Source of the DNA: Paralimibaculum aggregatum | Lineage (GTDB): Bacteria > Pseudomonadota > Alphaproteobacteria > Rhodobacterales > Rhodobacteraceae | DNA length: 64,000 nucleotides | Assembly: GCF_030270585.1 (NCBI RefSeq) | Contig: NZ_BSYI01000002.1 | Location: forward strand, 174,237 to 238,236 | Reading direction: 5' to 3' | Part shown: positions 17,157 to 27,284 of the stretch, in pieces | Layout of the letters: each line of letters starts with the position of its first letter | Numbering within the stretch: the first letter of the stretch is position 1 | Notes under the pieces: generated by a model | What the model was told of the DNA's origin: nothing | The model's input: only the letters and a program-made list of their open reading frames with translations | The model's database searches: none | Translations under genes and position numbers: made by a program

Positions 17157-18539
17157 TCACGCGGGAATGCCCTCAAAAAGCGTGTCGATCAAGTCGGGCA
17201 GATCGGCGATGCGCCGCACCGATATGCCCGATTCGGCAGTCTGCTTCACGCGCGAAGGCGCATAGGCCACCTGAAAACCCAGTTTTTCCGCCTCGCGCAA
17301 GCGTATCTCTTCCTGCGGCACCGGTCGAATCGCCCCCGAGAGGCTGATCTCGCCGAAAAATGCCGCACGCGGCGGCAGCGGTTTTCCGGTCAGCGCCGAG
17401 CAGAGCGCCGCCGCCGCCGCCATGTCGGCCGCCGGCTCGGAGACCCGCAGCCCGCCCGCCAGGTTCAGATAGATGTCGTGGCCGGTGAAGGAGAGCCCGG
17501 AGCGCGCCTCGAGCACCGCCAGCACCATCGCCACCCGCGCGCCGTCGAGCCCGAGCACCGCGCGCCGCGGGGTGCCGAGCGCCGAGCGCGCCACCAGCGC
17601 CTGCACCTCGGCCAGCAGCGGCCGGGTGCCCTCGATCCCGGCGAACACCGCCGCCCCCGGCACCGCGCCCTCGCCCTGCTCGCCGAGGAACAGCGCCGAG
17701 GGGTTGCCGACCTCCGAGAGCCCCTCGCCGGTCATCTCGAAGACGCCGATCTCGCCGGCCGGGCCGAAGCGGTTCTTCACCGCGCGCAGGATGCGGAACT
17801 GGTGCCCGCGCTCGCCCTCGAAATAGAGCACCGTGTCGACCATGTGCTCGATCACCCGGGGGCCGGCGATCTGGCCCTCCTTGGTGACGTGGCCGACCAG
17901 GATCACCGCCGGCCCGCGGCGCTTGGCGAAGGCGGTGAGCTCGTGCGCCGCGGCGCGCAGCTGCGCCACCGAGCCGGGCGCGGCATCGACATGGTCGGCC
18001 CACATGGTCTGGATCGAATCGATCACCACCAGCCCCGGCTTCTCGGCCTCGAGCGTGGTCAGGATGTCGCGCAGGTTGGTCTCGGCGGCGAGCCGCACCG
18101 GGCTGTCGACGAGCCCGAGCCGGGCGGCGCGCATCCGCACCTGCGCCGGGGCCTCCTCGCCCGAGACATAGATCGCCGGCAGCCCGCTCGCGGCGAAGCG
18201 CGCCACCGCCTGCAGCAGCAGCGTCGACTTGCCGATGCCGGGATCGCCGCCGACCAGCACCGCCGAGCCCGGCACCAGCCCGCCGCCGAGCACCCGGTCG
18301 AGCTCGCCCATGCCGGAGAAGGCCCGCGGCGGCGGCGCCTCGGAGCCGGCCAGCGAGCCGAGCGGCACCCGCCGCCCGCGCTTGGCCCCCAGCGCCTTGC
18401 CGGCCGGGGCGGCGGCGGAGAGCGCCGCGGTCTCCTCGCGGATCGAATTCCAGGCGTTGCAGGCCGAGCATTGCCCGGCCCATTTCTTGTGGACCGCGCC
18501 ACAGGCCTCGCAGACATAGGCAACCGCCGCCCTGGCCAT
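17157..18539 (-). CDS. radA: DNA repair protein RadA (Sms)
   Basis: This is a 460-residue RecA-like branch-migration helicase. An N-terminal C4 zinc finger (CEACG and CSACN) is followed by a Walker A GGDPGIGKSTL, Walker B region LVVIDSIQT, the RadA-specific KNRFG motif (VKNRFGPAGEIGVFEM) and a C-terminal Lon-protease-like domain. RadA drives DNA heteroduplex extension during recombination and transformation, which is relevant in a cell that also makes and receives GTA DNA. The last 75 or so codons use clearly more A/T-ending codons than the rest of the gene. Confidence 0.97.
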   Translation of the reverse strand: MARAAVAYVCEACGAVHKKWAGQCSACNAWNSIREETAALSAAAPAGKALGAKRGRRVPLGSLAGSEAPPPRAFSGMGELDRVLGGGLVPGSAVLVGGDPGIGKSTLLLQAVARFAASGLPAIYVSGEEAPAQVRMRAARLGLVDSPVRLAAETNLRDILTTLEAEKPGLVVIDSIQTMWADHVDAAPGSVAQLRAAAHELTAFAKRRGPAVILVGHVTKEGQIAGPRVIEHMVDTVLYFEGERGHQFRILRAVKNRFGPAGEIGVFEMTGEGLSEVGNPSALFLGEQGEGAVPGAAVFAGIEGTRPLLAEVQALVARSALGTPRRAVLGLDGARVAMVLAVLEARSGLSFTGHDIYLNLAGGLRVSEPAADMAAAAALCSALTGKPLPPRAAFFGEISLSGAIRPVPQEEIRLREAEKLGFQVAYAPSRVKQTAESGISVRRIADLPDLIDTLFEGIPA

Positions 18540-18643
18540 GCTTCCTCGCTCGCCTCAGGTCCTTCAGAGAATCAGATGCCGCCGCTCCGGGCAAGCCCGC
18601 GCAGGCCCGATCGGGCCCGAACGGCCCGGCCGAGGCCCGCGCC

Positions 18644-18970
18644 TCAGGCCGGCAGCGGCGTCAGCGCAACGTAGCCCGCGATCAGCAGCCCCGCGAAGAG
18701 CTGCATCATCACGGGGAAGATCCGGTACCAGCCGCGCTCCACCACGAAGACCCAGACCGCGACGCCGAGCAGCGGCACCGCCAGCATCCGCGCCAGCGCC
18801 ACCTCGCGCTCGAGCAGCGCCCCCATCACCGCCAGCACCGCGATCACCGCGACCGCATGGGCCCGGCGCAGCGCCCCCTCGCGCATCATCGCCTGCGCCA
18901 CCGAATAGAGCGTGGCCATGCAGATGGCGACGCCGGCGAAGACGCCGATGATCATCAGGATCGAGGTCAA
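18644..18970 (-). CDS. Small three-helix membrane protein at the end of the mla/pqiA unit
   Basis: About 108 residues from a TTG that overlaps the pqiA stop (TTGA); an ATG five codons later is the alternative start. The product has three to four hydrophobic helices (ILMIIGVFAGVAICMATLYSV, HAVAVIAVLAVMGALL, LLGVAVWVFVVERGWYRI). I do not recognise a family. Coupled translation with pqiA suggests a role with the Mla/PqiA proteins. Confidence 0.6.
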   Translation of the reverse strand: MTSILMIIGVFAGVAICMATLYSVAQAMMREGALRRAHAVAVIAVLAVMGALLEREVALARMLAVPLLGVAVWVFVVERGWYRIFPVMMQLFAGLLIAGYVALTPLPA

Positions 18971-19545
18971 GCGCCGTCTCCCTTCGCGCCGCCGGTCGGC
19001 TCCCGCGCGGGCCGGCTCGCCCAGATCGAGAGCCCGACGCAGCCCGTGAACAGCCAGAGCCCCCAGGCGGTCTCGACATAGCCGACGCCGACCCCCTTGG
19101 CGAGCACCACGTAGAGCGCGATGAGAAACACGTCCGCCATGGCGAGCCGCGCCAGCCCCGCCAGCCAGGGCTTGGCCCAGCCGCCGAGCCAGCCGAACTG
19201 CACGCCGAGCGCCGCCAGCGTCTTGGCATAGGGCAGCACGATGCCGAGCCCGCCGACCAGCAGCGCCAGCGCGATGTCGGCCTGCCAGAGCCGCCCGACC
19301 GCGCCGAGAACCGAGAGCTCGCGCCCGCCGATCCAGGGCAGCAGCCCGGCATGGGCCAAGGGCGCCCACCAGGCCAGCGGCCAGAGCAGCAGCAGCGCCG
19401 CGTTGGTCCAGAGCCGCGCGCGCGGATCGGAGAGCCCGCGCCAGGCCCCTGCCCGCCCCCTCCCGCGGGTGGGCGGGTGGAGGGAGGGGGCGGGCGCACC
19501 CGCTCCTCCAGGCGCCGGCCCCCGGTCCTCCGGGTGCCCGCTCAC
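18967..19545 (-). CDS. pqiA: PqiA-like (paraquat-inducible protein A) membrane protein
   Basis: This 192-residue protein has four hydrophobic helices and the PqiA-domain signature ADVFLIALYVVLAKG. PqiA-like proteins work with MCE proteins in envelope lipid transport, fitting the upstream mlaF and mlaE. The start is GTG overlapping the mlaF stop (GTGA). Residues about 10-32, between the GTG and the first helix, are encoded largely by a perfect 14-bp inverted repeat with a G-rich loop (19451-19495), giving a Pro/Gly/Arg-rich tail that looks inserted. No zinc-ribbon cysteines are present, so only one PqiA-type domain is here. Confidence 0.8.
   Translation of the reverse strand: MSGHPEDRGPAPGGAGAPAPSLHPPTRGRGRAGAWRGLSDPRARLWTNAALLLLWPLAWWAPLAHAGLLPWIGGRELSVLGAVGRLWQADIALALLVGGLGIVLPYAKTLAALGVQFGWLGGWAKPWLAGLARLAMADVFLIALYVVLAKGVGVGYVETAWGLWLFTGCVGLSIWASRPAREPTGGAKGDGA
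19451..19495. repeat. G4-loop palindrome, copy A (inside pqiA)
   Basis: Perfect 14-bp arms (GCCCGCCCCCTCCC/GGGAGGGGGCGGGC) flank a 17-nt loop GCGGGTGGGCGGGTGGA. The loop plus the next G-run supply four G-runs on the plus strand, a G-quadruplex-type sequence. It lies in frame within the N-terminal codons of the pqiA-like gene and belongs to a dispersed set with copies B, C and D (22841, 26398, 32714). Confidence 0.8.
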
Positions 19546-20330
19546 CGCACCGCGGCGATCGGCCCGTCCGGCAGGCCGTTGACGAACTGGTGCACGTAGG
19601 GGTTCTCGGTGGTGTCGATCTCGCCCACCGGGCCGGCCCACTGGATCACCCCCTCGTGCAGCATCGCCACCCGGTCGGCGATCTTGCGCACGCTGGTCAT
19701 GTCATGGGTGATGGTCATCGCGGTGGCGCCCATCTCGACGACGATCTCGCGGATCAGGTCGTTGATCACGTCGGCCATGATCGGGTCGAGCCCGGTGGTC
19801 GGCTCGTCGAAGAAGATGATCTCGGGCGTGGTGGCGATGGCGCGGGCCAGCCCGACGCGCTTCTGCATGCCGCCCGAGAGCTCGGCGGGGAAGAGATCGG
19901 CGGTCTCGGCGGTCAGCCCGACGCGCTTGAGCTTCTCGATCGCGGTCTCGCGCGCCTCGGCGCGGCCCAGCCGGTTCTGTCCGCGCAGCAGGCGGAACGC
20001 GACATTCTCCCAGACCAGCATCGAATCGAACAGCGCGCCGCCCTGGAACAGCATGCCGAACTTGTCGAGCATCGCCTCGCGCGCCCGGCCGCGGGCCGCC
20101 ACGGCGTCCTGCCCGTCGACCAGGATCCGCCCGGCATCCGGCACGATCAGCCCGAGCACGCATTTCAGCGTCACCGACTTGCCGGTGCCCGAGCCGCCGA
20201 TGATCACCAGGCTCTCGCCGCGCGCCACCGAGAGATCCACCCCGGCCAGCACGCGCTTCGATCCGAAGGCCTTGGCCACCCCGCTCAGCGCGATCATCGG
20301 CGCGCCGCTCCCGCTCCCCTGGTCCGTCAT
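19542..20330 (-). CDS. mlaF: MlaF-like ABC transporter ATPase
   Basis: This is a 262-residue ATPase with Walker A GGSGTGKSVTLKCVLG, signature ELSGGMQKRVGLARAI, Walker B IIFFDEPTTGLDP and a switch histidine in MTITHDM. The set matches the phospholipid-transport ATPase MlaF, which pairs with MlaE. It overlaps mlaE by 4 bp (ATGA) and pqiA by 4 bp (GTGA). An MCE protein (MlaD) is not found beside it in this window, which is unusual. Confidence 0.92.
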   Translation of the reverse strand: MTDQGSGSGAPMIALSGVAKAFGSKRVLAGVDLSVARGESLVIIGGSGTGKSVTLKCVLGLIVPDAGRILVDGQDAVAARGRAREAMLDKFGMLFQGGALFDSMLVWENVAFRLLRGQNRLGRAEARETAIEKLKRVGLTAETADLFPAELSGGMQKRVGLARAIATTPEIIFFDEPTTGLDPIMADVINDLIREIVVEMGATAMTITHDMTSVRKIADRVAMLHEGVIQWAGPVGEIDTTENPYVHQFVNGLPDGPIAAVR

Positions 20331-21124
20331 GCCGGAAACAGCGCCTCCGTGAGGATATAGTTCGAGGCCAGGATCAGGATCGAGGCCGAGACCACGGCAT
20401 TCGTCGTCGCCCGGCCCACGCCCTGCGCGCCGCGGCCCGAGCGATAGCCCTGGTAGCAGCCCATCAGCGCGATGATGAAGCCGAACACCGCCGCCTTGAT
20501 CAGGCCGGAGGTGATGTCACCGGTCTCGAGGAAGCGCCAGGTGGTGTCGATATAGACCGCCGGGTTGAAGTCGAGCCGCGCGACGCCCACCGCGAAACCG
20601 CCCATGATGCCGATCACGTCGCCGACGAAGGCCAGCGCCGGCATCGCCAGGGTGGCCGCCAGCAGCCGCGGCGCCACGAGATATTTCATCGGGTTGGTCG
20701 AGAGCGTCCAGAGCGCGTCGATCTGCTCGGTCACCCGCATGGTGCCGAGCTCGGCGGCGATCGAGGCGGAGACGCGCCCGGCCACCATCAGCCCGCCGAG
20801 CACCGGCCCGAGCTCGCGCACCATGCCGATGGCGACGATCGAGGGCACCACGCTCTCGGCATTGAAGCGGGCGCCGCCGGCATAGATCTGCAGCGCCAGC
20901 GCGCCGCCGGTGAACAGCGCCGTCAGGCCCACCACGGGCAGCGAGAAATAGCCGATGCGCAGGAGCTGGCGGGCGAACTCCATCGGATACCAGGGCGGGC
21001 GCAGGACATGGCTCACCCCGTCGAGCGCGAACAGCGTCAGGCTGCCGGTGGTCTGGCAGAGCCCGAGCACCGCCGCGCCGATCGAGGCGAGGAAGCCCTG
21101 GACGAGACGAATGGCGGCAGGCAT
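20327..21124 (-). CDS. mlaE: MlaE-like ABC transporter permease
   Basis: This 265-residue permease of the MlaE/Ttg2B family carries VVGLTALFTGGALALQIYAGG, MVRELGPVLGGLMVAGRVSASIAAELG and a TEQIDAL segment, all conserved in the family, then C-terminal helices. It would form the membrane core of a phospholipid transporter powered by MlaF. ATG at 21124 has GGAGAG upstream and gives the usual family length; an ORF extension of 34 residues is ignored. It leads the unit mlaE-mlaF-pqiA-small membrane protein. Confidence 0.93.
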   Translation of the reverse strand: MPAAIRLVQGFLASIGAAVLGLCQTTGSLTLFALDGVSHVLRPPWYPMEFARQLLRIGYFSLPVVGLTALFTGGALALQIYAGGARFNAESVVPSIVAIGMVRELGPVLGGLMVAGRVSASIAAELGTMRVTEQIDALWTLSTNPMKYLVAPRLLAATLAMPALAFVGDVIGIMGGFAVGVARLDFNPAVYIDTTWRFLETGDITSGLIKAAVFGFIIALMGCYQGYRSGRGAQGVGRATTNAVVSASILILASNYILTEALFPA

Positions 21125-21245
21125 GCGGGCGGGTCTCTCCTCTGGCGGCGGTCCGGGCGGTGTCCGCGCCTCGCGCGGGACATCGCGGGCCAGAGAGCTA
21201 TAGCGGCGCGGCCGGTGATTTGCCAAGGCCGCCGGTTGCGCCGGG

Positions 21246-21998
21246 CTATTGCGGCAGCGCCGTCGTCGGGGCGACCAGCGGCGCCAGGTTGCCGATCACC
21301 TCGGCGGCATCATAGGCGAGCGGGTCCGCCGCCGGCTTGGTTCCGGGGAAGACCTGGATCTCCGCGCTCGCGGCATAGTCCGGCAGCGGATAGGCCGGAT
21401 AGACCGGCGCGCGCCAGGCATAATAGCCCGGGCCGTAATAGAAGCCGTAGCCCCAAGGATACCACGGATAGGCCCAGCCCCAGCGATAGCCGGCGCGGTA
21501 GCGCGGATAGACCCCGGGCGCCACGTATCCCCGCCGGTAGCCGCCCCGGTAGCCGTGGCGATAGCCGCCCCGGTAGCCGCCCCTGTAGCCGCCGCCATAT
21601 CCGCCGCGATGGCCGCGCCCATGGGCCCGCCCTCCCCGCGAGCCGCGCCGCGCCGCCCGCGCCACGCCGGCCTCCGGGGCCAGCGCCGGCACCCCGGTCA
21701 GCGCGCTGAACTGGATCGCCGCGCCGGCCTCGTGCTCGACGAGGCGGAACCAGGCATTGCCGGTCTCCAGCGTGATCTCGGCGGCGCGGAAGAGCAGGTA
21801 GCGCTCCAGCGTCTCAGGCGCGGTGGCGCTGTTGCCCTGCACGGTGATGCGGAACCGGTTGGCCTCGATCTGCTGCTCGGCATAGCCCGGGCGGTCCGGC
21901 CCGGCGGGCTGGTAGGGCACCGGGTAGACACAGGCCGAGAGCAGCAGCGCCGCGAGCAGCGCCAGCGCCCCGGCTAGGCGGTTTCCGTGTGCGGGCAT
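21246..21998 (-). CDS. CC0125/CC1285-like lipoprotein with Gly-Tyr repeats
   Basis: This 250-residue lipoprotein precursor has its lipobox LSAC with Cys23. The core FRITVQGNSATAPETLERYLLFRAAEITLETGNAWFRLVE matches a small alphaproteobacterial lipoprotein family typified by CC0125/CC1285 (function unknown). Residues about 128-155 are a GGY/RGGY/RGY repeat, then a Trp/Tyr/Pro-rich stretch (WGWAYPWYPWGYGFYYG), suggesting surface exposure or aggregation. The gene stands alone between mlaE and alr on the same strand. Confidence 0.8.
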   Translation of the reverse strand: MPAHGNRLAGALALLAALLLSACVYPVPYQPAGPDRPGYAEQQIEANRFRITVQGNSATAPETLERYLLFRAAEITLETGNAWFRLVEHEAGAAIQFSALTGVPALAPEAGVARAARRGSRGGRAHGRGHRGGYGGGYRGGYRGGYRHGYRGGYRRGYVAPGVYPRYRAGYRWGWAYPWYPWGYGFYYGPGYYAWRAPVYPAYPLPDYAASAEIQVFPGTKPAADPLAYDAAEVIGNLAPLVAPTTALPQ

Positions 21999-22046
21999 GG
22001 GACCTCCCCTGAACGGCTCGCGCCCCAGTCTACACCGCCCGCGGGG

Positions 22047-23162
22047 TCACAGATAGCGGCGGCGGTAGCGCGCGCCGAGGCTGGTCAGGATCTCGTAGCC
22101 GATGGTGCCCGCCGCATCGGCCAAGGCATCGACCCCCTGGGCCGGGCCGAGGATCTCCACCATCGCCCCCGGCCGGGCCGCCGGCACGCCGGTGACGTCG
22201 AGGCCGATCAGGTCCATCGAGACGCGCCCGGCGAACCGGCAGGCGCGGCCGCCGAGAAAGCCCCGCGCACGGCCCGAGAGCGCCCGGTGCAGCCCGTCGG
22301 CATAGCCGCCGGAAAGCGTCGCGATGCGGCTCGGCAGCTCGGCCCGCCAGCTCGCGCCATAGCCCACCGCCTCGCCGGGGGCGACGTCGCGCACCTGCAG
22401 GATCGGCAGCGCCAGGCGTACCACCGGCTGCGCCGCCGCGAAGGGCAGCCCGCCATAGAGCCCGATGCCGGGGCGCACCAGGTCGAAGTGATAATCGGCC
22501 CCGAGCAGGATGCCCCCCGTCGCCGCCAGCGAGAGCGGCCGCCCGAGCGCCGCCGCCATCCCGCGGAAGCTCGCGAGCTGCACCGCGTTCAGCGGATGCG
22601 CCGGCGTGTCGGCACAGGCGAGATGGCTGCTCACCAGGGCGATCTCCGGCCCCGGGCCGCCGGCGGCGCGCAGCGCGGCCAGCTCCGACGGCTCCAGCCC
22701 GAGCCGGTTCATGCCGCTGTCGAGCTGCAGCGCCGCCGGCCCGCGCGCCGCCCAGGCCGCGACCTGCTCCGGCGCGTTCAGCACCGGGCGCAGCGCCGCC
22801 TCGGCGAAGACGCGGGCATCGGCATCGGCATCGGCACGCGGCGGAGCCCCCCCCGCCTCCGGGTGGGCGGGCGGGGGAGGCGGGGGGGCCTCCGCCGGCG
22901 CCACCGGGAACCCCGACAGCACATAGATCTCCGGCCCCGGGCCGAGCGCCGCGCGCAGCCGCGCGCCCTCCGCCGGCACCGCGACGAAGAAGCGCCGCGC
23001 CCCGGCCCCGGCCAGCGCCCGGCCGACCGGTGCGATGCCGCAGCCATAGGCGTCGGCCTTCACCACCGCCGCGGTCTCGGCAGTGCCCGACAGGCGGTCG
23101 AGCGCCCGCCAGTTGGCGGCGATGGCGGCGAGGTCGATGGTCAGCTCTGGCGTCAGGGTCAT
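22047..23162 (-). CDS. alr: Alanine racemase
   Basis: This 371-residue PLP enzyme interconverts L- and D-alanine for peptidoglycan. The PLP lysine is Lys35 (AVVKADAYGCG). The catalytic tyrosine of the C-terminal domain is in VGYGASW, and SMDLIGLDVT is also conserved. Between the barrel segments SGFPVAPAE and ADADADARVF there is a Pro/Ala/Gly stretch (PPPPPPAHPEAGG) encoded by a palindromic element (22841-22895), with a 6-bp repeat (GGCATC) next to it. It probably forms a surface loop. ATG at 23162 is chosen because the 33-residue upstream extension looks non-native. Confidence 0.94.
   Translation of the reverse strand: MTLTPELTIDLAAIAANWRALDRLSGTAETAAVVKADAYGCGIAPVGRALAGAGARRFFVAVPAEGARLRAALGPGPEIYVLSGFPVAPAEAPPPPPPAHPEAGGAPPRADADADARVFAEAALRPVLNAPEQVAAWAARGPAALQLDSGMNRLGLEPSELAALRAAGGPGPEIALVSSHLACADTPAHPLNAVQLASFRGMAAALGRPLSLAATGGILLGADYHFDLVRPGIGLYGGLPFAAAQPVVRLALPILQVRDVAPGEAVGYGASWRAELPSRIATLSGGYADGLHRALSGRARGFLGGRACRFAGRVSMDLIGLDVTGVPAARPGAMVEILGPAQGVDALADAAGTIGYEILTSLGARYRRRYL
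22841..22895. repeat. G4-loop palindrome, copy B (inside alr)
   Basis: A 13-bp perfect inner stem (CCCCCCCGCCTCC/GGAGGCGGGGGGG) is continued by six pairs after one mismatch. The 15-nt loop GGGTGGGCGGGCGGG is identical to that of copy D. It is inserted in frame in alr and encodes a Pro-rich loop. Confidence 0.82.
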
Positions 23163-23266
23163 GGGGCGTCCAGCGGGCTCGGGGAAAAACTTGCGCCAAA
23201 CTAGGCCAGCGCGGCCCCCCCGGGATAGCCCCAATCCGCCCCCGCCGCTGCGGCGCAGCATCGCCC

Positions 23267-24787
<1,521 letters not shown>

Positions 24788-24933
24788 GTCCCTCTCCCGC
24801 TCGTGGCCGGGTCTGCGTGCCCGTGGTTTCCGTGCCCGTGTCCCTGCCGGCCCGGCGCGCGGCCGGCCGATCCGTCATGTGCCTGCCCCGACCATAGCCC
24901 ATCTGCCGGCCGAGATCAGGCCGGGCGCGGCGG

Positions 24934-24991
24934 TTGACAGCCGGTTATCCCCGATTCTTTTCGGCGCTGTGGAAAGATCTGTGGAGAGCCT
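24934..24991. promoter_or_regulatory. Possible DnaA-box cluster upstream of dnaB
   Basis: Within 50 bp there are TTATCCCCG, TGTGGAAAG and TGTGGAGAG, each 7/9 to the DnaA box TTATCCACA (the last two in reverse). TTGACA also occurs at 24934. The segment is less GC-rich than its surroundings and lies about 150 bp upstream of dnaB. Each box is degenerate, so this is a weak call. Confidence 0.3.
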
Positions 24992-25319
24992 GGTTTTCGT
25001 TTGCAGCGAAAGGGGTTGCCCGGGGAGAGATTGCCCGCTTTCCCGCCGCGGGCCCGCCTGGCGGGGGCATGGCGAGGGCCTGACGGGAAGGCGGGCGGGG
25101 CCCGACCGGAATGCCGGCCCAACACCGACGCCCCGCCAGGCAGCGCCCCGTCCAGCATTGCCCGCGCCGCCGCCCGAGCCGCCCAACGCCGCCGCCCCCC
25201 CCGCCTCGCACCAAGCCTCCCGCTGTCCGCACCCACGGCGCACCCCGCCCCCCGGCGCAGCGCCGAAAGGCCGCACGGAAGCAAAGGAAACCCACCCCTC
25301 CCGCCCACCCGCAGCCCGC

Positions 25320-26285
25320 TACGCGAAGCCGAGACCCAACCGCCGCCGACGGCACACCGCGCGAGATCAAGGCCCGCCCACCGGCCACGGCGCGACGCGC
25401 GAGGCCAAGGCCCAACCGGCGGCGGCAGCGTGCCCCGCGTGGCCGAAGCCCGCACGGCAGCAGCGCGGCGCGCGAGGTCAAGGCCCACCTGGCAGCGGCA
25501 GTGCGCCGCGCCAGGCCGAGGCACGTCCGGCGGCGACAGCGTGGCCCACGAGGCCAAAGCCCGACCGGCGGCGGTGGTGGGGCGCGCGGGATCGAGGCCC
25601 GACCGGCAGCAGCGGCGAGGCCAGCGAGGCCAAAACCCGATCAGCGGTGGTGGTGCCGCGCGCGGGATCGAGGCCCGGCCGCTGGCGGCGACGTGGCCCG
25701 CGAGTCCGAAGCTTACCCGGCGGCGGTGGTGGGGCGCGCGAGGTCAAGGCCCGACCGGCGATCGTCGCGCGACGTGCGAGGTCAAGGCCCGGCCGCTGGC
25801 GGCGGCGCACCCCGCGCGGCCAAATCCCGCCCGGCGTCGGCGGCACAGCCCGCGCGGCTAAATCCGGCCGGCGTCGGTGATGCATCGCGCGAAGTCGAGG
25901 CCCGCCCCGTTGCAGCGGCACGGCGCGCGCGGCCGAACCCCGACCGGCGGCGGTGGCGCGACATACGGGGTCGAGGCCCGGCCGCTGGCGGCGGCGCGGC
26001 CCGCGTGGCCATAACCCGCCCGGCGGCGGCGGTGCATCGTGCGAAGGCGCAGCCCGCCCGGTAGCAGCGGCACGGCGCGCGCGGAGGAAACCCGACCGGC
26101 GGCGGCAGCGTGGGCCGCGAGGCCGAACCCCGCCCGGCGGCGTCAGTGCAGCGCGCGAAGGCGATACCCGCCCGGTGGCAGCAGCATGGCACGCGCGGCC
26201 GAAGCCTTCCCTGCGGCGGCGGCGCGGCGCGAGAGATAGAAACCCGGCCACCAGCGGCTGCGCGGCGCGCCGGGGCGAGGCCCGG
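25320..26285. repeat. 38-bp tandem array, about 25 units
   Basis: Units built on GAGGTCAAGGCCCGACCGGC with a GGCGGYGGTG-like second half recur at almost constant 38-bp spacing; anchors start at 25363, 25401, 25512, 25550, 25588, 25626, 25664, 25702, 25740 and 25778. Two subtypes (GAGGTCAAGG/GAGGCCAAAG and GGGATCGAGG) alternate in part of it. The period is not a multiple of 3 and no frame gives a recognisable protein, so it is non-coding. The 330 bp before it (24990-25319) show no gene. Confidence 0.88.
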
Positions 26286-26397
26286 CCGGCGACGGCGAGG
26301 GCCCATGCCTTGCCCGAGGAGACCGATGCCGGGATTGCGCCCCCGATCCGTCCCCAGTCCCAACCCCGACCGGACCGAATCGCGGCCCGGCCGATGC

Positions 26398-26454
26398 GCC
26401 GGAGGCCCGCCAGCCTCCGGGTGGGTGGGCGGGGGAGGGTGGCGGGCCTCCGGC
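26398..26454. repeat. G4-loop palindrome, copy C
   Basis: A perfect 15-bp outer stem (GCCGGAGGCCCGCCA/TGGCGGGCCTCCGGC), a single-base bulge on each side and a 5-bp inner stem (CCTCC/GGAGG) enclose the 15-nt loop GGGTGGGTGGGCGGG. It sits between the 38-bp and 135-bp arrays in the dnaB-rplI gap. Confidence 0.88.
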
Positions 26455-26559
26455 GCCCGCCGCCCGCCCGCCGCCCGCAATCTCCGTCCCGACGATGCAT
26501 ATGGCGCTAGGGATCGACCGCACCGCACCCGATCTCGCCGCTCTGCGCCCAGCCTCCGC

Positions 26560-27240
26560 CGCAACCGGCCCCGCACAGAGCGCCACCGCGCAAGACCCGG
26601 CGGCAACGGCCGGCCGTGCACCGCATCCGGCGCCCGAAGCCTGAAACGCCCACCCGGCACCCCGCCCCGCAAGCCGAAACCGCCCAGGCCGCGCCGCCAA
26701 GCGCCACCTGCGCGAGACCCGGGACCGTCGGCCGACCGTGCCCCGCCCTCGGTACCCGAACCATTGCCCGAAGCCTAGAAGCTCCCGCCCGGCGCCCTGC
26801 CCCGCATGGCGGAACGGCCGAGACCGCAGCGCCGAGCGCCACCTGCGAGAGATCCGGCGGTATCGGCCGGCCATGCTTCGCACCCGGTACCCGAAACCTT
26901 GCCCTGAGCCTTGAAACTCTCGCCCTGCGCCCCGACCGGCAAGCCGAAACGATCTAGGCCGCGGTGCTAAGCGCCACCTGCGCGAGATCCGGCGGCGACG
27001 GCCGGCCGGCGCACCCCGCGCCCGGAGCCATGCTCGGGGCCTTGAAGCTCGCGCGCGGCGCCCTGCCCCGAAAGGCGAAACGGCCCGGACCGCGGCGTCG
27101 CGCGACCGCTGCGGGAGATCCGGTGGCATCGGCCGGACGTGCGGCACACCCGGTGCCCGAAGCCTTGCCTGGAGCCTTGAAACTCCCGCACGGCGCCCTG
27201 ATCCGCAGGCCGGACCGGGCGTGCGGGCGGAAACGGCGCC
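26560..27240. repeat. 135-bp tandem array, about five units
   Basis: The anchor GCCTTGAAACTC and close variants start at 26639, 26773, 26908, 27039 and 27174 (spacing 134, 135, 131, 135 bp). Units share other blocks such as GAGATCCGGYGG and GGCGCCCTG. Copies are diverged by substitutions. The spacing variation breaks all frames, so the long shadow ORFs here are not credible genes. Confidence 0.85.
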
Positions 27241-27284
27241 GGGTGCCGGATTGGCCGCGCGGGCTGAAGCGGCCATGCATGCAA

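Noticed and set aside
25291..25320. Fifth copy of the G4-loop palindrome on the minus strand
   Set aside because: GGGTGGGCGGG occurs in reverse here but without flanking inverted arms.
25111..26064. 317-codon Arg/Pro-rich ORF
   Set aside because: Runs through the 38-bp array, whose period is not a multiple of 3; no ribosome site or domain.
25320..26285. CRISPR array
   Set aside because: Repeats of 38 bp are contiguous with no unique spacers, and no cas gene is present.
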